Source: Saccharibacillus endophyticus
Lineage (GTDB): Bacteria > Bacillota > Bacilli > Paenibacillales > Paenibacillaceae
Assembly: GCF_013185185.1 (NCBI RefSeq)
Contig: NZ_JAAZWE010000003.1
Coordinates: forward strand, 496,001-560,000
Direction: 5' to 3'
Length of the DNA stretch: 64,000 bases
Numbering within the stretch: position 1 is the stretch's first letter; every line of letters starts with the position of its first letter. The notes beneath the pieces are model-generated. The model had not been told where the DNA came from and made no database searches. It worked only from the letters and a program-made list of their open reading frames with translations. The position numbers and the translations under genes are program-made. This document shows positions 25,224-33,874 of the stretch, in pieces.

Positions 25224-26195
25224 TTATAGACGAACGATTCTCCGGTAAACGAGACAGTCCAGCAGATCCGGCCAATCCAATTCTTGCTCGTGCGGATCGC
25301 GGAAAGCGGTGGCGGTAGGCAGATAACCAAGCAGCGGGCCGAGCCCGCCGTGGATGTTGTTGCCTCCGTCGCCGCCTTTTCCCGTATAGCCGCCAGGTGT
25401 AAGCACAAGCTCTTTTACATAAGGATCGCCGGGAAAACATAAACCGAGGCTATTCGGCAGTTCCAATTCATGCGGTCCCCGTGCGAAATGCTTCAAGCGC
25501 ATCGACTCGTCGATACCGTCGCCCCACGGGAAGAGCGTTGAAGCCCCTGCGCCGTACAAGACTTCCCATTCATCTTCGGTGGGCAAAGCAAAACCGGCTT
25601 CGATCTCGACTTCGCTCCATTCCTCGAACGTCTCGCTATCGTCGAACAGATACAGCCGGACGTCTTCGCCGTGTCGTTCCAGTCGAAGGTATTGGTAGAT
25701 TTCAAGGCTGTGTTGAGGCATGCCGCGAAAACGTTCGATCTCCTCAAGCACATCGGCATCTTCCTCCGGGTCCAGTTCATCAATGGAAAAAGGATACCAA
25801 CCGGCAGACGTAGTCTGACGTTCGACAAGCAGCGGCCGGATTGTGACTTCGCGAACAGGAGACATCAGCTTGCTCAGATAGGCGCTTGCTTCTTCCGACG
25901 TTCCCTGAAATTGTTTTTCAAAAAGAGCAAGCAACCGCTGACGTACAGGCGTCTCGCCGGCGGACCGTTTATCGATTCCCGTCCAGCCCGCGATCGCCGT
26001 ATCTCCGGGCACGAAGACGAATTCGCGGCCTTTGCAAGCAAAAACCTCGACGTCCCGGGTTTGTCCGAACCGCTCGAAAGTTTCCGTCCGCAGCCATTCG
26101 AAACCGGCAGGAAGCATTTCAAGCAGCCCATTGACCTGTTTGCGGCGTTCTTCCTTCGTTAACGAGTTCCAATTCCCGCGTTTCCAAGATTCCAT
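25224..26195 (-). CDS. Formylglycine-enzyme-like domain protein
   Basis: This 323-residue protein is recognised only by its C-terminal half. The FALPTEDEWEVLYGAGASTLFPWGDG stretch, here split as FALPTEDEWEVLYGAG and FPWGDG (about residues 215-240), resembles the sulfatase-modifying-factor/FGE-sulfatase fold, whose usual motif is LPTEAEWEYAARGG plus YPWGD. The C-terminal active-site segment of true FGE enzymes (GGSW and two cysteines) is not evident: the end has GGYTGKGGDGGNNIHGG, then a short tail. The N-terminal half is unassigned. It may be a non-catalytic relative or of the hercynine/EgtB-like fold. The start at 26195 follows AAAGGAG. Confidence 0.55.
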   Translation of the reverse strand: MESWKRGNWNSLTKEERRKQVNGLLEMLPAGFEWLRTETFERFGQTRDVEVFACKGREFVFVPGDTAIAGWTGIDKRSAGETPVRQRLLALFEKQFQGTSEEASAYLSKLMSPVREVTIRPLLVERQTTSAGWYPFSIDELDPEEDADVLEEIERFRGMPQHSLEIYQYLRLERHGEDVRLYLFDDSETFEEWSEVEIEAGFALPTEDEWEVLYGAGASTLFPWGDGIDESMRLKHFARGPHELELPNSLGLCFPGDPYVKELVLTPGGYTGKGGDGGNNIHGGLGPLLGYLPTATAFRDPHEQELDWPDLLDCLVYRRIVRL

Positions 26196-26298
26196 CCGTA
26201 TCGCTGCTCCTTTCGTTCCGTTTTTCTTTTATCCAAACGTTAAGCTCTATTACTGCCTATTTTAGCGATCCGATTTCCCTCTTTCAACTGCATTTGAC

Positions 26299-26391
26299 CT
26301 ACGAATTGCCGCTGATCGTCACATGATCGCCAACGCCCAGCACATGCTTCAGCCAGTGTTTGAACCCGGCAATCGGTTCTTCGTTGTTCAT
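26299..26391 (-). CDS. Possible 30-residue peptide gene
   Basis: An ATG at 26391 (minus strand) is preceded by a near-perfect ribosome-binding site, TAAGGAGGT, about 9 nt upstream. It opens a 30-codon frame, MNNEEPIAGFKHWLKHVLGV plus GDHVTISGNS, ending at TAG (26301-26299). The region otherwise has no gene. The peptide has an amphipathic middle. Function is unknown; it could also be a decayed gene start. Confidence 0.45.
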   Translation of the reverse strand: MNNEEPIAGFKHWLKHVLGVGDHVTISGNS

Positions 26392-26479
26392 GTAAGCTCG
26401 TACCTCCTTATGGGAACATGCATTCCTTTTTGTGGATCAAAAATGTTACACTAGATAAAAACAGATGATGGAGGAAGTC

Positions 26480-27307
26480 ATGGTGGTAACTTTGTATCGC
26501 AAACGCATCGTTTTAAAACAGGTCGAATTGTTCGTGCTGGACACGCAAACCGAAGGGCCAGCGATCTTATGCCTGCACGGCCGGTGGGGAAGAGGAGAGA
26601 CGTGGGCGGATCTGATGCGCCGTTACGGCGATCGGTATCGGATCATCGCTCCGGATCAACGCGGCCACGGTTTGAGCGGCAAGCCGCTTGCCCGCTATAC
26701 GGCCGAGGAGATGGCGGAAGACGCGGTCGAGCTGCTCGACGCGTTGGGAATCGAAACCTGCATATTGATCGGGCATTCGATGGGTGCGCAAAATGCCGCC
26801 CATGTCGCAGCCCTGCATCCTCATCGGGTATCCCAAATTGCGCTTCTTGATAAGACGCCGGCAGGACCTTCCGTTCGGATCGACACGCCGCCGGAACAGC
26901 TGCCTGCCGTCGATCCGTTGACCGTCGATTGGCCGCTGCCGTTTTCCGATCGTGCAGCGGCCCGCGATTTCATGCGCCGCGAACTGGACAGCGAGCTTGC
27001 CTATGAATACTTTATGAACAGCTTGATCGAAACGCCGGACGGCTATCGCATGATGTTCGGCGCTCAAGCCATGGCCGCCAATATCGCGTACAATATCGAC
27101 TGGTACGATCGGCTGAGCGAGATTGCTTGCCCGACGCTGCTGATCCGGGCGCAGGACGGTGACAATATGCCGGACGACGTATGGGAAAAGGCAAAAGGGC
27201 GTCTATCCGATTGCATGGCGCGCGAAATGCCGGGTACGGATCATAACGTCCATTTGAGCGACCCCGAAAGGTTTTACGGATTTTTGGACGAGTTTTTGGC
27301 ACTATAG
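26480..27307 (+). CDS. Alpha/beta hydrolase
   Basis: This 275-residue cytoplasmic alpha/beta hydrolase has the oxyanion region LHGRWGRGETW (near residue 29), DQRGHGLS (near 62), the nucleophile elbow GHSMGA (near 97), an acid in RAQDGD and the histidine in GTDHNVH near 255. The ATG at 26480 follows GGAGG by 5 nt; two upstream ATGs lie inside that ribosome-binding site. It is a single gene ended by the terminator at 27343. The substrate is unknown. Confidence 0.8.
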   Translation: MVVTLYRKRIVLKQVELFVLDTQTEGPAILCLHGRWGRGETWADLMRRYGDRYRIIAPDQRGHGLSGKPLARYTAEEMAEDAVELLDALGIETCILIGHSMGAQNAAHVAALHPHRVSQIALLDKTPAGPSVRIDTPPEQLPAVDPLTVDWPLPFSDRAAARDFMRRELDSELAYEYFMNSLIETPDGYRMMFGAQAMAANIAYNIDWYDRLSEIACPTLLIRAQDGDNMPDDVWEKAKGRLSDCMAREMPGTDHNVHLSDPERFYGFLDEFLAL

Positions 27308-27342
27308 CGTTAATGGCGATCATTTTCCGGCATCAATCAAAA

Positions 27343-27390
27343 AGCCGTTCCGGCGAGCCGAGCAAGTCGGCAGGCCGGAACGGTATTTTT
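27343..27390. terminator. Bidirectional terminator
   Basis: CCGTTCCGG (27345-27353) pairs with CCGGAACGG (27374-27382), with A's before and T's after. It separates the hydrolase from the converging glucanase gene. Confidence 0.85.
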
Positions 27391-27423
27391 GTATCCGCAT
27401 GCTGATCCGTCTATCCCGTCATT

Positions 27424-30400
27424 TTACCGATACACGTTCAATTCCGCGACCGACCACCAATATTCGGAAGAACCCGTTTGTGTCACGCGAATATAACGGG
27501 CGGTTCGGGAAGCGTCGAATGCGGCGTCGATCCCGTTGGAGGTTCCTTCGCCGGATGCGGCTTGCGTCCAATCGACCCCATCGGCAGAAGTTTCGATCGT
27601 GTACGCGCGCGCATAGTCGTCCGGGGCGTCCGGGGCGGACGGGGAAGTCAACTGCACGCGGGAGAACGCAGTCTCGGCGCCCAAATCAACCGCGATCCAT
27701 TGCCCCGGCGATTGAACTTCGCCGGAAGACCAGCGGCTGGAGACGTCGCCGTCCAGCATGGCGGAGATCGCATAGTCCGCGCGCTCCGGCATGGAAGTGG
27801 TTACGATCCAATCCGTGCGATCCAGCAGCGTGGGCAGCCCGTCGTCAGGCGCGGAATCATCCTTATCCGCTGCAAACACGGATAGTCCGGAGATGGACCA
27901 CCACTGCGAATGGTCCGCCGTTAATTCGACCCGCGCATACCGTGCGGACTGCGGAGCGAAAGAAGCGACGACATGCGCTCCGGTGCCTGTTCCTTGCGCT
28001 ACGGGCACGCTCCAATCCACGCCGTCATCCGATACGGAAACGGCATAGCCGCGCGAGTAATCGTCGGCGCTTCCCGTGCTGTCCAACACAAGCTGGCTGA
28101 ATTCGGTAGTCTGACCGAAGTCCAGCATCAGCCATTGGCCTGCACGCTGCTCCGTACCCGTCGACCAGCGCGTGCCGGAATCGCCATCGAGTACGGCGTT
28201 CGGCTCCTGACCGGAAGCGGAAGACGAAGCTTCTACGGCCCATCCCTCTGCTGTCAGAGCTTTAAGTTTTCCAGTACCGTTATGTTGCACATCCAATTCG
28301 GCGATCGACCACCAATTGGACGATTCACCGGTCTGTACGACTTTAACGTAACGGGCTGCTTGCTGCGGGAAAGTGGCGCGCACGAGCGAGGTATCGCTCC
28401 GTCTTCCCGCGGCGACAGGCTCGCTCCATGAGCGTCCGTCCGCTGACAGCAGAATCCGGAAGCCGTCCGCACTGTCGCCGATTGCTCCGGCGGAGTTCAG
28501 CACGACGGTGTCCACTGCGGACAACTGCCCCAGATCAACCGTTACCCATTGTCCGTTTGTTTGCGGGCGTCCGGAGGTCCAGCGAGTGGAGAGATCCCCG
28601 TCGAGCATGGCCGAGGCGATATCGGTTCCGTTATCGGCAAAAGTCGTCGCCTGCCAATCTTCGCGACTACCCGGCCCGTTACCCGGAAGGGGCGTTTCAG
28701 GTTCTTCCGGCTCGCCCGGTTCCTCATTGTCGTCGGAACCGCCGTGGAACGAAGCCAAGCGAAGTTCGGCGATCGACCACCAACTGTCGGTGAGGGCTGT
28801 CAGTTTTACGCGGATGTACCGGGCTTGCTGCGCACCCAAGTCGACAGCAATTCCTGCGGATTGACCTTCTCCGGAAGCGACCGCCTCCGACCAGTCCTCG
28901 CCGTTATCCGAGACGAATACCTCATACCCGCGTGCATAATCGCCGCCGCTCGTACCCGAGTTCATGAACAGGGTATCGAAGCTTTGCTTCGAACCGAGAT
29001 CAAGCCGGAACCATTGCGCAGGGTTTTGCGCGGAGCCCGAGGTCCAGCGGGTGGATAGGTTTCCGTCGATCATGTTGGATACCGGATCGCTGCCCAGGTC
29101 GGCGGAAGCGGTCAGCGTCCAATCGGTCCGATCCAGATAGCGGATGCCGCTGGAGTGATCCGGCTCCGTCATCGTTTCTTTTTTCGGATCGACCTGAACG
29201 ATGGCTTTCGGATGTACGACCGCGGAACCGACTTTGCCGCTTGCGTCGTAGAAGCCGACCGTTTTGGCCGAAGAAGAAGGATTCCAGATCTGAGCGGCAT
29301 ATCCGTTCGCGCCTTTATACACCGTAACCGCCGGATCATCGCTCCAAATCTCAGAGGTGCGACTGCCCAGCGCGTTCATCGAATGGGTAAACCAATACGC
29401 GTTGAAAATCTCGTTTTGCTGCATCAGGCTTGCATCCCATTTGGCAAGCACGGATTGAGGATCGCTCAACGCCTGGAACGGCCAAATGATATGCTGCCAA
29501 CTGCGTTCTTGGGTCGCGCTGCCGCCGCTTTGTTTCCGGATATCTTCTAACAGGCCGTCGTACAGCTTCGCGGCTTTTTGCGGATCGCGGCCGTAAGCCG
29601 ACATCCATTCGCCGAGCGGCAGCCAATGAATCCCGTAGATATGCTCGGCATCGCCGGAGAAGAAGGTCGTATACGCATAGGCGCTGCCATAGACATGCCC
29701 GGCTGTTTCATGCGCGTAACCCGGCAGGAAATTGTCCCCGTCGTAATCGAACCAATATTGCTCCGCGGCTTTCAGCTCCGTCGTGAAGCCCCAGATTGCC
29801 GCATCGCGGTAATCGGTATTTTGCGTGACTTCGCCCCACATGAACTGCCCGACCCAGCCGAACAGCGCTTCTCCGGCGGCTTCCTGGTTGTTGCCGCTTG
29901 CGTTGTCCGCGAAGCCGCCCGCCCACGAATGGCCTTCGTACGGATCGAAATTGCGCATCCACGGGTACATGTCGTCGGTACGCGAAGGGTTGGCATAGTC
30001 GCGAATCAAATGCTCGACCATATCGCCGTAATCGCGCACGAAGTCTTCGTCATATTGTCCCAACACGGCCGAAGCGAACGCGTAGTAGCCGTAAGTGAAG
30101 TGATGGTCGGTCAGCCCCGTATTCAATCCGAAGCCGCTGGCATAAGGGAAGATCGAACCCCACGCCGGCGAGTAATGGAAGTAATGCGAATGCTGAGGTT
30201 CATCTTCGGAATACGTGTACCAATCGGTCAAAATGCTGCGTAACGTGTCCAGATACATGTCGCGCCGGTCCGTATCGCCGATCTGATCGCTTACCAGCAC
30301 GCCCATCGCCAGCGGATGCAGCTTTTTGCCCTGCCAGTACGGATCGCGGCTCATCAGCCCTGCCGCGATGTCCGCATCCAGCATATCCAGGTAGGCGCTG

Positions 30401-32505
30401 AGCTGCACGCGGGAATAACCGGCAGAACCGCTCGGTTCGGCAAACTGCGGCAGCAAGCCGCTAAACCGATCCTGCGTCGTGAAGGTGTTGCCCGCATGGA
30501 CCTTCAACGTGCCGCGTACGGAAGGATAAGTCAGTCCGGTAAGTTCGGACGTCGTGATTTTCCATTGGTGCGGCAGCAATGTCGCCAACGTCTCATTAGG
30601 GAACGTCTCCCGCTTGGACTCGGTGACGGCCGTGAATCGGGTCGTGACCAGCGCCGATTCGGCGTTGTAGTCGTAATCGACCGCGGTATCGGTTACGAAG
30701 GCATAGCCGTGCAGCCGATACAGCGAAAGGTCGTCTGCCGAAGGCAGTGCAGCCAGCGACAGATAAGTCTCGTCTCCCGCGAACTTGATTTTGATCGTAT
30801 CGCCCAACTTCATGAACGTGGTTCCCGGAGGAGCGAATACGCCGTAGTTCCGTTCGAACGTCTCCGGCACGGGAGCACGGTCCGTGTTGGTAATCTCAAG
30901 TCCAAGATGATCGGCCGTCGCGACGTCGCCGTCTTGAAGCTCGATCGTGCGACCGGATTCATCGTAAATACGCGTCAGATTCGCCGTGCGCAGCACGACG
31001 GCATCCGGATTTTCGAACGTGTTATACAGATACGGCGAGCCTTTGACGAACGTTGTTTTCATTTTCTCCGTCTCGTCGTCACTCATGACCACGTCAACGG
31101 AATAGTCGCCGTATCCGATGACGGTGGTCTGCACGTCTGCCGGATTGATCGACGCTTCGTTGATATACAGATCCGGCTCGCCGTCAGCATTGACCGAGCC
31201 GCCGTCCGACGACGCGTAACCCGCACCGGGCGTCATGACTGCGAGTCCCATCGTCGTATATTTGTTTTTAAAAGGAAGCGTGATGACGCCGTTGCTTTCG
31301 CCCAGATTGAAAATGAGCAGCGATTGCCACCAGTCGTTAGACGGGAAAGGAGCCTTCAGCTTCTCCGATACAAATTTGGGACTGCGAGGTTCCAATTGCG
31401 ACAGGTCTCCAGTCTCGTAGCTGCCCGCGCCGACTTGAACCTTTTCGATCGTCGGCATTTCCGGGATATCGTAAACGGGCTTATTGTCGCCTTCGCGGTA
31501 TCCCAGCACTTCGAACTCGAACAGTGAATAACCGTAGTCGTTGCTGCGCGCAAGACCTTGCATCTTCACGTAACGCGCTTCCGCATAGAGATCGACTTGC
31601 TCTTTTTTGCCTGAGCCGTCCAATTGACGATAGATCGTTTTCCAATTCCGCGCATCATCGGAAATCTGAATATCGTAGGCTCGCGCGTAGGAATTTTCCC
31701 AATCGAAACGAATTCCGCCGATTTCTTTTCTTTCGCCCAAATCCACGTAAATCCAGCTATCCGCACGGAACATGGAAGCCCAGCGCGTATTGCGATTGCC
31801 GTCGGTAGCGTTTTCGGCCAAGTAATTGCCCGGTACCGGCCGTTCGTTTTCCGGTCGGTTCAAATGTTCGTCGATTTCCAGCGAAGAGGCCGTAACCGGT
31901 CGGTTCAGCGCCAAGTTGACGGGAGCGGGGCGAAGATCGTCATTCAGACCGCCTGTTCCGTACACGCGGAATTCCCAGATCGAGATGCCGTAAGCGGCCT
32001 GCGAGCGCTGGGTGCTGAATAGGCGTATGTATCGGCCTTGCGCCTTCGTTTCCAGTTCGATCTTTTCTTTTCCGCCGCGTCCGTCGGTTGTGTCGTAGAC
32101 GTCCCGCCAGTTCAGTTCATCGTCCGACACTTGAAGTTTGTAAGCCGTCGAATACGCGCCTTCCCAATCGATTTCCACGCTCGATACATCGGCTGTTTTG
32201 CCCAAATCCAGATAGATCCACTGCGGGTCTTTTTGCCAGACGCTTTCCCAACGCGTATCTGCCAGACCGTCCGCAGCCAGATTCGGCGTGCCTCCGCCAA
32301 GCGAAGATGAAGCATAGACGGGCCGATTGGCCGACAGCAAACGTACGGCCTCGTTTAATTCTGCGGCCTGTATCGTCGCGGGCTCAAATCCGGCTGCGCC
32401 GCTAACCCCTCCGGTCAGCAGCATAAGCGCTAACGCCGCATTCCTCCAACGTCGTTTGCCTCCCGGATGTGCAGCCCGAACGCTGCCGTTCCTTTTTTTC
32501 TCCAC
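27424..32505 (-). CDS. Secreted GH81 beta-1,3-glucanase, six F5/8C modules
   Basis: This 1693-residue secreted enzyme probably cleaves beta-1,3-glucan (fungal cell walls, laminarin, curdlan). A signal peptide (about 1-47) is followed by two F5/8 type C (CBM32-like) modules (about 50-190 and 200-335). A GH81 domain spans about 370-1110: PFPSNDWWQSL at its start, DHHFTYGYY near 802 and GNNQEAAGEA near 873 hold the family's acidic residues. Four more F5/8C modules begin near 1125, 1280, 1420 and 1560, each with a RW[TS][ST]G motif. The GTG start follows GGGGGAG. It has no SLH or LPXTG anchor, so it is probably released. Confidence 0.9.
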   Translation of the reverse strand: MEKKRNGSVRAAHPGGKRRWRNAALALMLLTGGVSGAAGFEPATIQAAELNEAVRLLSANRPVYASSSLGGGTPNLAADGLADTRWESVWQKDPQWIYLDLGKTADVSSVEIDWEGAYSTAYKLQVSDDELNWRDVYDTTDGRGGKEKIELETKAQGRYIRLFSTQRSQAAYGISIWEFRVYGTGGLNDDLRPAPVNLALNRPVTASSLEIDEHLNRPENERPVPGNYLAENATDGNRNTRWASMFRADSWIYVDLGERKEIGGIRFDWENSYARAYDIQISDDARNWKTIYRQLDGSGKKEQVDLYAEARYVKMQGLARSNDYGYSLFEFEVLGYREGDNKPVYDIPEMPTIEKVQVGAGSYETGDLSQLEPRSPKFVSEKLKAPFPSNDWWQSLLIFNLGESNGVITLPFKNKYTTMGLAVMTPGAGYASSDGGSVNADGEPDLYINEASINPADVQTTVIGYGDYSVDVVMSDDETEKMKTTFVKGSPYLYNTFENPDAVVLRTANLTRIYDESGRTIELQDGDVATADHLGLEITNTDRAPVPETFERNYGVFAPPGTTFMKLGDTIKIKFAGDETYLSLAALPSADDLSLYRLHGYAFVTDTAVDYDYNAESALVTTRFTAVTESKRETFPNETLATLLPHQWKITTSELTGLTYPSVRGTLKVHAGNTFTTQDRFSGLLPQFAEPSGSAGYSRVQLSAYLDMLDADIAAGLMSRDPYWQGKKLHPLAMGVLVSDQIGDTDRRDMYLDTLRSILTDWYTYSEDEPQHSHYFHYSPAWGSIFPYASGFGLNTGLTDHHFTYGYYAFASAVLGQYDEDFVRDYGDMVEHLIRDYANPSRTDDMYPWMRNFDPYEGHSWAGGFADNASGNNQEAAGEALFGWVGQFMWGEVTQNTDYRDAAIWGFTTELKAAEQYWFDYDGDNFLPGYAHETAGHVYGSAYAYTTFFSGDAEHIYGIHWLPLGEWMSAYGRDPQKAAKLYDGLLEDIRKQSGGSATQERSWQHIIWPFQALSDPQSVLAKWDASLMQQNEIFNAYWFTHSMNALGSRTSEIWSDDPAVTVYKGANGYAAQIWNPSSSAKTVGFYDASGKVGSAVVHPKAIVQVDPKKETMTEPDHSSGIRYLDRTDWTLTASADLGSDPVSNMIDGNLSTRWTSGSAQNPAQWFRLDLGSKQSFDTLFMNSGTSGGDYARGYEVFVSDNGEDWSEAVASGEGQSAGIAVDLGAQQARYIRVKLTALTDSWWSIAELRLASFHGGSDDNEEPGEPEEPETPLPGNGPGSREDWQATTFADNGTDIASAMLDGDLSTRWTSGRPQTNGQWVTVDLGQLSAVDTVVLNSAGAIGDSADGFRILLSADGRSWSEPVAAGRRSDTSLVRATFPQQAARYVKVVQTGESSNWWSIAELDVQHNGTGKLKALTAEGWAVEASSSASGQEPNAVLDGDSGTRWSTGTEQRAGQWLMLDFGQTTEFSQLVLDSTGSADDYSRGYAVSVSDDGVDWSVPVAQGTGTGAHVVASFAPQSARYARVELTADHSQWWSISGLSVFAADKDDSAPDDGLPTLLDRTDWIVTTSMPERADYAISAMLDGDVSSRWSSGEVQSPGQWIAVDLGAETAFSRVQLTSPSAPDAPDDYARAYTIETSADGVDWTQAASGEGTSNGIDAAFDASRTARYIRVTQTGSSEYWWSVAELNVYR

Positions 32506-32599
32506 CTTTCAATCTCCCCCCGAAATTCAAAATGCGATTCTGTCCAGTGACTTGTAAAAGCACGTTGTACTATTCGGTCATTATTTACGATTTCCTGTT

Positions 32600-32750
32600 T
32601 ATTTTTGTGAAAAAATGTGAGAATCGCACTCTAAACGTAAAAATAGCCGAAAAGGAGGAGGACTATCGAACCAAGCGAACGAGCAAGCGAATCAAAAATA
32701 AAGATGTGTGTCGTCAAGAGACATTAATGCTCTTGATTCGGATTTTTTTA
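32600..32750 (+). ncRNA. Possible short transcript with orphan SD
   Basis: This gene-free stretch holds a strong Shine-Dalgarno (AAAAGGAGGAGGA, about 32649-32661) with no start codon at the right distance. About 50 nt later comes a terminator-like hairpin, TCAAGAG (32714-32720) / CTCTTGA (32730-32736), with T7 downstream. It could be a small regulatory RNA or a decayed gene. No convincing promoter was found. Confidence 0.25.
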
Positions 32751-32760
32751 AGGAAGCACA

Positions 32761-32800
32761 AAAAAACCGTCTCTCCTTAACGGACAGGAGGACGGTTTTG
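32761..32800 (-). terminator. Terminator of the rsbQ/GGDEF operon
   Basis: AAAACCGTC / GACGGTTTT with inner CTCCT / AGGAG pairing; read on the minus strand it ends in T7. Confidence 0.85.
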
Positions 32801-32821
32801 AATAGGAATCGTGCGAACGGT

Positions 32822-33808
32822 TCAGGTTTGCGCGAGCTGCTTTGCATGAGACACGCGGTTTCGGCTGTTGCTTTTGGAAGCGTATAGAGCCAAGTCGGCA
32901 CGTTCCAACAGCGAGGCTTCCGTCGAATCGGGCTGCGAAGTATCGACACCTACGCTAATGGTCACGCGATGCGTGCCGAGAAGCGTGTTTTCGATGACGG
33001 AACGGATCTGCTCCGCTGCCGCAACCGCGTCTTCGCTGCCGACGGCGGGAAGCAGAACAACAAACTCTTCTCCGCCGAATCGCGCGCAAATGCTAAGAGC
33101 GCCGGCGGTTTCCCGCAGCAGACGAGCCAGCTCGATGAGCACGAAGTCGCCGACGGGATGTCCGTACGTATCGTTGATGGTTTTGAAATGATCGATATCG
33201 GCAATCAGCAAAGAAAGCGGCAAATTGCTGTCCTTGCTGGCTAATAGCTCGCCTCGCAGGCAGTCCTCGAAAAAGCGCCGGTTATGCAGGCCTGTCAGCG
33301 GGTCCGTCGAGGCGAGCGTCTCCAGTTTGCGATTCATTTCGATCAATTCTTGCTGCTTGCTCTCGTATTCTTCATGCAAGGCTTCCAACCGGTCATTCAC
33401 TTCGCGCGTCGTTTTATACAATTCTTCAAGCTCGTGCTTGCTGCGAAGGGTGTCCTTCTCGTATTCCAATCGTTTGCGCATCAGCAGAGCCATGCAATCG
33501 ATGACCACTTCGCCGCCGCGCTCCTGCCGAACTCCGTTGATCAGAACAGGCACGCTCTGCTTATCCACGGTTCGGAAAGCAAAATACATCTCGTCCACCC
33601 GTTCATACAGCTGAATATGCGGATAGAAATAAGTATGAAAAAACATTTTGTTGGTCGGCGACATAACGGTCTCGATATGCCGTCCGATCAGCTCGTCGGC
33701 GCTTTTCATGCCGAGCATGTTCAGGAAGGTGCGGTTCACGGACTGTACGAATCCCGATTCCGAGATCGAAAAATAGCCGCCGGGCGCGCAATCCAATTGA
33801 TTATCCAT
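32822..33808 (-). CDS. RsbP-like PAS sensor with GGDEF domain
   Basis: This 328-residue cytoplasmic protein has a PAS domain at about 5-115, a coiled coil at about 115-165 and a diguanylate cyclase domain at 168-325. The active site is intact (GGEEF at 245-249, metal site DIDHF near 204). The inhibitory RxxD site is missing (G236 and S239 in those places). The N-terminal 160 residues resemble Bacillus subtilis RsbP as I remember it (QL..AP.G, PVLIN, MRKR.EYE, KQ.EL.E.N), but the PP2C phosphatase output is replaced by GGDEF. It lies 66 nt after rsbQ in the same operon, so it probably makes c-di-GMP when RsbQ acts on its PAS domain. Confidence 0.85.
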   Translation of the reverse strand: MDNQLDCAPGGYFSISESGFVQSVNRTFLNMLGMKSADELIGRHIETVMSPTNKMFFHTYFYPHIQLYERVDEMYFAFRTVDKQSVPVLINGVRQERGGEVVIDCMALLMRKRLEYEKDTLRSKHELEELYKTTREVNDRLEALHEEYESKQQELIEMNRKLETLASTDPLTGLHNRRFFEDCLRGELLASKDSNLPLSLLIADIDHFKTINDTYGHPVGDFVLIELARLLRETAGALSICARFGGEEFVVLLPAVGSEDAVAAAEQIRSVIENTLLGTHRVTISVGVDTSQPDSTEASLLERADLALYASKSNSRNRVSHAKQLAQT

Positions 33809-33874
33809 AAGAGTACTGCCTTTCTTCCGGTAAGTTTAGAGACAGGCCGATCGGCTGCCCGCACGCGAACGCGC

